From: Zhengitettix transpicula
Lineage: Eukaryota; Arthropoda; Insecta; Orthoptera; Tetrigidae
Length of the DNA: 64,000 bases
Direction of reading: 5' to 3'
Assembly: GCA_037074705.1 (NCBI GenBank)
Contig: CM073595.1
Location: 27,557,501 to 27,621,500 of the forward strand
The notes under the pieces were generated by a model. The model saw only the letters and a program-made list of their open reading frames with translations. It did not search any database and was not told where the DNA came from. Both the position numbers and the translations under genes were made by a program. Shown here one piece after another: positions 56,820-64,000 of this stretch (the first letter of the stretch is position 1; every line of letters starts with the position of its first letter).

Positions 56820-59285
56820 TATCGGGAAAATCCTCGTTCTCTTATATAAGACGATATTACTAAATAATAAGGCATTGTGTATTGAAGTTACGTATTTCAG
56901 TCAGGTATGAAAACTGATTTACAAATTAATGATGAATATTTATAAAAATAGGATTGTTAGTATTGACCAGTTTTTCTGTTTGCTTAATACTGTCTGGGTT
57001 GTGATGCTGATGGCGTCATATAAGATGAAAGCTGCAGTGGGAAATAAAATTTCTTTTGAGGCTGGAAATTGAAGATTTATTGAACACAGATAACTCTCAA
57101 AATATTTCAAATTTAAGTTAAAAATGGTAACGTTGCAATTTTCCCGGCACTTTTCCAATAACTGCGGTGGCCTAAAATTATGAGAATATTATTAGTATTA
57201 GGTCAAGGACCCTATCCAGACCCTGGAATTCATGGTCGTGAAACGAACCTTGATTATATAGAAATTATAATACCCTATAATTAATTATTATGCCCTATGA
57301 ATTTAATTAAATTTTTTTAGTATTTGCCATAATCTTATTTTCTTAAGATTTATATAAATATAAATCAAATTCTGTCCATCCATAAATCAAATGGAAGATT
57401 GGCTATGATTTTTTTTTTGTGTTTATGGTCTTGATGTTGTCCGGAAATTTATTAGCTGTAGAAATACCATTATAATTTGTAATTAACGGTGTTTCGTTGA
57501 TTTTTTGGTTATTAATAGATTGTTATTATTTATGACGTAGTGACATGTGTGAAGAGAAATGCTCAAACTTTGAAATTTATTCTGACAAGTATTAAATTTG
57601 TATGATCATTTTCCAATTTAATTTATTATCGAAAAATTCTTGAGAATTATTAACTCTGAACTTCACAAATTTGATCACTTTGAACCACAGTACAACACAA
57701 TTCAGTGTCACATTTTAAATTACACAAATATAGTGTTTTCTCACGTTTTTATTCAAATACCGCACACCGTACGAAAAATTCCACGTGGTTCAGAACAGAA
57801 TTTCTCATTAGTGGTACACGTACGGAGGTTAATTTATGACATTCTGAATGTAAATAATTAAGTTGTTAACTTCAACATGCTCTCCAATTTGCGTTTCGTT
57901 TAACGCCACATCCGAACAATTTTAACGAATGTAAATATCAACGGGAATAATATGAGATCCGTTACTCTCGGGCATCGGTCATGTTAGTTCTCCATTCCAG
58001 CGTCAATTTGAGCGGCCACGATACACGCGCAAGCGAGCCGAAACTGTAAATGTACAATACTGTAGTTTTGAACGCCATTGGCTGGAGCTCAGGTGTGACG
58101 CCCCGACCACATGGGCGGGCCACTGATAAGTAACTACGGTACACTCACACGACACACGGTACAGTATGCCACGCCACCTACACCACCTCATCAGGGAGCA
58201 ATGGAGTCATGTCGTTCACGAATCGATTCCCGCGTTTGTTTCAACAAACCTAAGAGCGGACGATAATTAGGAAGCTAAAAGTTAATCCATTATCGTCCTT
58301 CTTCCGATTTCGAATCCCTCTTAGCGTGGTGCCGTTTCGTCAGGCTAATCTGTGGATATTACTTTAGAATCTGGCGCTTCTTTTCTTGCGGTGGAAAGAT
58401 AAGGAAGCACCACTAGAAAAAACCTTCATAATTTTTATTAAAAAAAATAATCAGACCAGCCGCAGATTTCTCATTTGGATCCAACGCGACTTCCATCAGC
58501 CCTTGGTCTGATTCCAAGCCATGACGAAAGTTCTTAGTGATGACTACAAACACCCTCAATACTGAATACCGACCGTCAATTATTATTGGTTTTAAACAGC
58601 ATACAGTAAAAAAAATCAATGCTGTTCGCATTACAAAACCAACTTTTGGTCGTTAAATTCATAAATTCCTCTTGACCTGATTCTGATCAGTTCCCCGGAA
58701 ATTAAAATAATATTTTCTGGCTCTTTCTATGTCAATCTGACACTGCACTTTATTTTTTCATTTTAGTCGCTGTCACCGGACGAGTCTGCCAGCAAAATTC
58801 TTCTGGAGTAATCAAGTGTGGTGTTATTATTGTTAAGTGCAGTTTACATTAATTTCTGTTTAGTGTATTTTTTATTTTCTAATTTTTGTAGTTTATTATA
58901 ATATTATTTTGTAACTCTCATAATTCATCTATTCCTATTATTGTTATTTTATGTTTATGTATATAATGGTAATTCTGAATTCCTTCAGAATAGATACCAA
59001 AGGATCCAGTCGATGATTAACCTACATAGAAAGAAAAGGTCACGTTTTCTCTCACTGTCACATGAAACCGTTAGATTACTACCGTACGATCCTAAAGGAA
59101 AAGAAAAGTCTTTCCTAATTGTAAATGAAAAATAGTGTATTTACGGGTTAATGACATAATTAAACGACAAAATGCTCAGGTGATATGTATGTATGTATTT
59201 CTACAAATTTGCAGATAAAATATTGTAATTTTAAAATCAATAAACCCCGGCGTGTGAACAATATTTCAATTAGAAAAAGTATATA
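56820..59285. other. no recognised gene
   Basis: AT-rich, with a GC-richer block at 57960-58360. Frames at 57962-58191 (-) have no recognisable domain. No repeats noticed. Confidence 0.5.
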
Positions 59286-59347
59286 AAGAATGATAATTGT
59301 GAAAAAAACAGCATTGAGTCAGAAACTTTAAAGGTTATTAACAAAAA

Positions 59348-59395
59348 AATTGCGACGTTTCGTCCTCTTTTAGTGCCTCTTCAGCATGATCAATT
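59348..59395 (-). repeat. hammerhead-like motif, decayed stem
   Basis: Minus strand CTGAAGA (59378-59384), extra G, GCACT/AGGAC (three of five pairs), GAAACGTCGCAATT. AATTG before the core is complementary to CAATT after it. Confidence 0.4.
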
Positions 59396-59527
59396 TCAAT
59401 AATTTTATGCAAGAATTGATTAAATGACATTATTAATAATATAAGTAAATAAATATACGGCATTGCATCAGGAAATTATAATATTAATTGCTTTATGCAT
59501 TAATTATATACAAAATTATTAAAACTG

Positions 59528-59572
59528 TCCAACCTGAAAATGTCCTCAAATAGGACGAAACGACATAAATTT
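59528..59572 (+). ncRNA. hammerhead-like motif, perfect stem
   Basis: CTGAAAA (59534-59540; one core G changed to A), extra T, perfect GTCCT/AGGAC (59542-59546, 59552-59556) with the loop CAAAT, GAAACGACATAA. Confidence 0.5.
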
Positions 59573-59649
59573 AATTTTTGTTAATAAACACGATAAGTTT
59601 CTGACTGAAGGCTGTATATTTATTCATCTATAAAGAATAGTATTCAATT

Positions 59650-61278
59650 TTGAAAAAGAAAAGTATTATTCGTGTCTGAAATAGAAATCAATGCTATTGT
59701 CCCTGAAAATGGGGAAACACTTCGCTTATTCTTTACGGTATGTGAACCTGATTACTGTCACTTCACTGCACTTACCTGTAATCACGGAAGATAATTCAGA
59801 CTGAGGCTAAATTTTCTTTCCTTTGCCGGTCTTGCTCCAAAAGCGTGAGGAAATGGATTCCAATTTCTGATAACTTCAGACCGATGACAATGGTTTAGAG
59901 AATAAGAATAATTTAAACACACCAGAAAGTTGATAGTTTCAAATTTGATTCAATATGCCACTTTTAGCTTATTATTAGCCAATTACCACAAATTCGACAT
60001 TTCTTTTTCTTTTCCGTTAGCAAATAATGTTATCGAAAAAAATTAGCGTCTCACTTGAAACCAAGATCAATATTTTACTAGATTTAATTAATCAATAAAC
60101 GACTTAACTGGTGTGTCTTCTCTGACGTATTGTAAGTACGTATATGTTACACCATAAATTTACTACCTACTTACAAAGTAATGCTGCGTGTAGTTGAAAA
60201 TTCTTATTTTGTCTCCCCATTAAAGTGAAAAAATAATAATTAAACGCGCGAAATGAAAAAAAACGTATTATAACGATTGGGAACATATCGATACGATTTA
60301 TATAGATCGATAATGTTGATACATTTAAATTCTCAGTCCCTTGGCTGCGGCCAATAAACATGGTACGATGACGTTACGTAAGTGGCCGAATTCAAGTAGG
60401 TGTGGTAATTATCATGACTGTCACTAAATTTGTTACATATTTTTAGATTCCTGTAAAACTTATTTTGCAATGGCATATAAATGCAGAAAGCTAAATATAT
60501 ATTATTTGTGACTCTCGATTTGGTTTATCCAACAGTCTACCTCATTCGTCTTGCCTTTCACTTTATTTTGGAAAATCTCTTTTTGTAAAAAAATAGAGTA
60601 AGTCACGAGTTGAGACCGTGCCTCAAGGATTGATTTAACACGTTGTTGAGCCTTCTATGTCCAGTGGTTCAGGGTTCAGTCTCCAAAGGGGAAAAGAGGA
60701 ACAATTGAAAAGACAAAAGAGTTTGGATCGCCCGATCTTCGTATTGGTTGTTCCTTTCTTAACCAAATTTTATTTTTATGTACACACTGGCCTTTCCTTC
60801 ATCGTAATATGTTGTAAATTTACCATTTTTATAACGCATTATTATTTCCCACAGATAGTTCCACTAGCGTGAGAGTTGACATTGCACGAACCGCTCAGAG
60901 GACCAGAAATGATCGCCAAACGAAGCTTCAAAGTACATCTGTTTATTTCCAGAAGTGAAATTGAAATTCCTGGTGTCGTCTGTCTTACAACCAGAGGGGT
61001 CTATTTACGCGGTCTCTCTGGGGCTGGGTTTAGTTAATTAGGAACACGATTGTATCGCGATTCGTACTGCTACTCTGATGATCCGAGCTGAACGCCAAGC
61101 TTGTCTGAAGACGATGAAGGTTACGTGTCACTTCTCTTTCATATTCCCTCACATTCACCACTTTTGATTTCATCGTCAGCATCTAACAAACGCTAACGTC
61201 TACCCGTTTTGACGAGAAAAGACCCACACAAAAGGCTAAAAATCTCTAAATGAATTTTCATATTTGTATGTCGACTCG
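59650..61278. other. no recognised gene
   Basis: Mixed composition. Frames at 60657-60872 (+) and 61236-61424 (-) show no domain. The latter overlaps the end of the DNA transposon. Confidence 0.5.
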
Positions 61279-61286
61279 GTCAAGGT
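61279..61286 (+). repeat. 8-bp target-site duplication, left
   Basis: GTCAAGGT, identical to 62565-62572, immediately outside the transposon ends. Confidence 0.75.
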
Positions 61287-61293
61287 GGGGAAT

Positions 61294-61391
61294 GGGACGT
61301 TTCGGCGTAGGGACGTTTCGACGCGGGGACGTTTCGGCGCAGGGACTTTTCGGCACGAGTCATTTCGGCATTTGATCATTTTGGTGCGAGC
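61294..61391 (+). repeat. 16-bp subterminal tandem array
   Basis: GGGACGTTTCGGCGTA and close variants start at 61294, 61310, 61326 and 61342 in exact 16-base period, followed by two decayed units. One inverted unit is present at the other end (62542-62556). Such subterminal repeats are typical transposase-binding sites. Confidence 0.85.
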
Positions 61392-62089
61392 ATTTGATTG
61401 AAAATTTGTTATTATTAATTCCATTAGTCCCCGTATAAGGAAATAGTTTACGTTCTATTATGAAATCACAAATAATTATTAGAAACTAATTTATTTTAAC
61501 CTACAATAATTAGCGTTTAGAAATTTAAAATTACATAAAAACACCAAAATTGTAGTGTATAAAATAATTAAGAATACAATAATTATATGCAATTAATTAA
61601 TAGTATTAATTTGCACATAATTAAATAACTTAATAGATCACATAAAACTTTTCATTAACAAAATATGCATAAAATTCATGTTATTATAACATATAAAGTA
61701 TAGTTATTATAGCCTGTAAAGTAAGAGACAAATAAAAAACTAACCGAGAAAAATGATTATTTATACATGGTTGCGTGAATTTTCACGTATCTAGCTTCAG
61801 AATTTCAGTCTCTGCGTTGATATGTTAATCAGTATATTATTATTTTTCTCTTCTCGAATAAACTGATACGGTGATTTTAGCAGAAAATAAATAATAGAAA
61901 TTTTTTATTCTCACAAATACAGATAGTGATAGTCATCCACCGAAGTAAATCATATATAGAATTTAAATATATTTTTTAAGTAGAATATTAAAATATTTTA
62001 CAATCTTGAAAGCTATAATGTAAATTTTAATGGCCAAATAAATCAGAATAAAATGTATAATAAATAAATTATTCATACAAATTTGTTAG

Positions 62090-62135
62090 ACATACACGAC
62101 GTTTGCTGCTTACATCAGAACCTCTTCAAATATTG
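62090..62135 (-). repeat. decayed hammerhead-like motif inside transposon
   Basis: Minus strand TTTGAAGAGGTTCTGATG ... AGCAAACGTCGTGTATG. The order is kept but the core, stem and GAAACG are mutated. Confidence 0.3.
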
Positions 62136-62564
62136 ATTAATTAGTAGACCTTTAAAATATAAAGCTTACATTCAATTGCTCATTTATATATATTTCGCAG
62201 AGTGCAGAAAGGACGAGACATTTACTTAGAACGACTTGTTGCTGGTCACAAACCTTTAAGTAAATTAAAAAAATTTCTTGATGCAGACAAAATAATTTTA
62301 TTAATAATGAGAAATTTTGGTTACCGCGATATTACAGAGTACTTGCGTGGTATAACTTATAATTATATGGTATAGAAATAATATACTATTGTGTTCATTT
62401 ACTATTATTTAATTTTTACAATACCAATAAAACGTGTTTGTATTCTAAATTTGAGTATTTGTTAATTTTCTTATATCAATATCGGTTGTGTATTTGTTAA
62501 AAAAAAATTGTTTCAATCGAGTGCCTTGACTTTGCCAATTCTCGCGCCGAAACGTCCTAGACCC

Positions 62565-62572
62565 GTCAAGGT
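62565..62572 (+). repeat. 8-bp target-site duplication, right
   Basis: GTCAAGGT, matching the left flank of the transposon exactly. Confidence 0.75.
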
Positions 62573-62574
62573 AC

Positions 62575-63045
62575 ATGCTGTATAGTTTGCCGAATTTCAA
62601 TTCAAGCGGTAAAACTGAAAGGCGTTTGAATTATCGTCTACGGATAACTGCTTTGTCTTTGGATTAACTTTGTTTTAGCACTTCTTTATGTGGTTTCAAG
62701 TATTTAATAGCCCATCAACGTCGAGTACGCGCGGCTAGTAGATAATAGACATGATAAATAACTTCTCCAAACTAAATGGGTATTAGGTATGTCGAAATTA
62801 GTGCTGTGTTTATTTAACAATGGCCCGAGGCTCAACTTCCGCGTCGGTGATAAAGTGTGTCCAGTACTCCTGAAAATGTGATTAAGGCTAAGTTGTTTGT
62901 CGCTTAACGTGTGCAAGTACTCTTGCGTGGGTAATTACATAGGCCTGTGTTTCCTGGAAATTCTACCGATCTAACGTTTGAGCTGTACGGCGCGGAAGAT
63001 CACGCGGGGCTTCCGGATTTCTTTAGGTTCGTTCCGAAGGACTGT
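62575..63045. other. no recognised gene
   Basis: GC-richer than average. The minus frame 62704-62916 has no recognisable domain. Confidence 0.45.
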
Positions 63046-63049
63046 CACG

Positions 63050-63116
63050 CCCCCATATATTTTCGCCCTTGTGTTTCGGAGGCCAGCGCGCTAACCACGA
63101 GGCCACCAGGGCCGCA
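63050..63116 (-). repeat. tRNA-like 5' half (SINE head or tRNA relic)
   Basis: The minus strand reads GGCCCTGGTGGCCTCGTGG, then TTAGCGCGCTGG and CCTCCGAAACAC. TGGCCTCGTGG followed by TTAGCGCGC fits the D-arm and polymerase III A box of a tRNA. No B box (GGTTCGA-type) follows at the right distance, so it is a truncated tRNA-derived sequence and not a working tRNA gene. Confidence 0.45.
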
Positions 63117-63119
63117 CGA

Positions 63120-64000
63120 AGGCTAACGCAAATTAAATGTCGGGAATACGCGGCGGCCTACAGGACCCCAACGCCGAAACGGTAACTCCTTTAATGACCG
63201 GCCTGAGATAAACTTACGACGTAGGAAAGCCACGAATTTGTGTAATGGAGAACAACGCGCTTATAATTTACTGCCGGAAAGAAACAGATTTCCTGCAAAT
63301 ACATACACGCACAAAAGAAAATTGCAATCAAAAGCTTCCCGGAAGACGGGAACGGGTATAATATATAAGGGTACCGCGTTGATGTAAACAGAGTAGTTAA
63401 TTATATACGGAGGATCCGAAATATTCTATGCCTAATCTAGAGGAAAGCAGCGACCTTCAAACACTATCTGAAAAATATTGTTGAAACTTTCATCGTACGC
63501 AAAAGTAGACAATGTAATGCATAACAATTCACACTTTCCGGCTAAATTTCCGGGGTCTGAAGGACCCGAAATAAAACAAGGGGACCTATAAGGGTGGGAT
63601 GATCCATACCCGTTTACATGACACAAGTCTCTGTTGCAAATAAATTTAAGTAATGTGATATCGATGTCTGTAACGTCTGCTGGACGGTTCAGTAGAGTAC
63701 GCTTAAGATATCGCATCCTCCCTCATTTTTATTAAGGATTTTAATTGACGATATCGACTGTCGTCCAAATGTTTCTGGATTAATAGAAAAGTGATTAATA
63801 TTGCAGCTTTATTTTGTGAAGTCTACGTTAGTTAAGAAATCTATTATTTATTTATGTAATATATATTTATATAATAAATATATTTTTATGTGATATATAA
63901 ATAATTTTACGTAATACTGCGTCCACCAAATTGATAAGGTCTACAATTATCAACAGAAATAACAAATATATACTGAACAATTTTATTTATAACTTGGATG
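63120..64000. other. no recognised gene
   Basis: GC-richer to about 63750, then AT-rich. The minus frame 63432-63716 (94 codons) has no recognisable domain. Nothing else is supported to the window end. Confidence 0.45.

Larger units (their letters stand above)
59290..59645. mobile_element. foldback element with paired motifs
   Basis: CAGCATTGAGTCAGAAACTT on the left is mirrored by AAGTTTCTGACTGAAGGCTG on the right. A third, partial arm (ATACGGCATTGCATCAGGAAATTATAA, near 59457-59484) lies in the middle, so one arm appears duplicated, as in the 12-kb element. Confidence 0.7.
61287..62564. mobile_element. non-autonomous DNA transposon, 1,278 bp
   Basis: The left end, GGGGAATGGGACGTTTCGGCG, and the complement of the right end, GGGTCTAGGACGTTTCGGCG, are imperfect terminal inverted repeats. 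Identical 8-bp direct repeats, GTCAAGGT, flank the ends (61279-61286 and 62565-62572). The left end continues into a 16-bp tandem array. The interior is very AT-rich with no transposase frame, so a transposase supplied in trans must have moved it. An 8-bp duplication is made by hAT, P-type, Merlin (8-9) and Zisupton transposases. The ends do not tell me which. The exact duplication suggests a fairly recent insertion. Confidence 0.8.

Noticed and set aside
63050..63116. Functional tRNA gene
   Set aside because: Only the A-box half is present. No B box or paired acceptor stem follows.

Overview
The window looks like non-coding, repeat-rich DNA from a metazoan, most likely an arthropod genome. 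It is strongly AT-rich, has no long open reading frames, and carries degenerate insect-type non-LTR retrotransposon fragments, Penelope-like element (PLE) fragments and many foldback (inverted-repeat) elements. The taxon is inferred only from the repeat types. I recognised no intact host protein gene, rRNA, complete tRNA or CRISPR. One GC-richer open frame near 31.4-31.7 kb is kept as a weak candidate exon.

The main signal is a dispersed family of about 35-45 nt motifs, more than 30 copies on both strands from 3 kb to 62 kb. Each has a CTGANGA-type half, one extra nucleotide, a short stem, a small AT-rich loop, and then GAAACG followed by T-pyrimidine-G-T. This is the layout of a hammerhead ribozyme core. 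The stem sequence differs between copies but stays paired (GTCGT/GCGAC, GATAC/GTATC, GGAAC/GTTCC, GTCCT/AGGAC, GGTGGC/GCCATC), which points to selection on RNA structure, at least in the ancestral elements. Most copies sit as outward-pointing pairs in the arms of 250-500 bp foldback elements. Three degenerate PLE GIY-YIG endonuclease fragments (22.8-23.1, 23.5-23.6 and 43.9-44.2 kb, all minus strand) occur here. Two of them have a motif of this kind on the same strand at or just after the end of the reading frame. PLEs are known to carry minimal hammerhead ribozymes, so the simplest reading is that the whole family is PLE-derived.

Layout: 1-2.9 kb is featureless. At 2.95-3.4 kb is a foldback element with a 50-bp minisatellite in its centre. 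A 0.75-0.8 kb direct repeat lies at 6.8 and 12.9 kb. Foldbacks lie at 9.4 and 12 kb. Opposed LINE reverse-transcriptase pieces lie at 16.5-17.5 kb. A cluster of broken PLE copies is at 22.7-24.1 kb, followed by a 0.63 kb tandem repeat at 24.2-25.6 kb. A dense run of motif-bearing foldbacks spans 30-36.6 kb. A PLE end lies at 43.4-44.2 kb. A nested inverted repeat with the best-preserved hammerhead-like pair is at 45.7-47 kb. A degenerate R1/I/jockey-type LINE runs on the minus strand from 55.3 to 53.7 kb. A clean 1.28 kb DNA transposon with 8-bp target duplications lies at 61.3-62.6 kb. A tRNA-like half is at 63.1 kb.

Nothing in the window appears to work together as a gene pathway. The logic is that of transposable elements: non-autonomous copies that presumably depended on PLE, LINE and transposase proteins made elsewhere.
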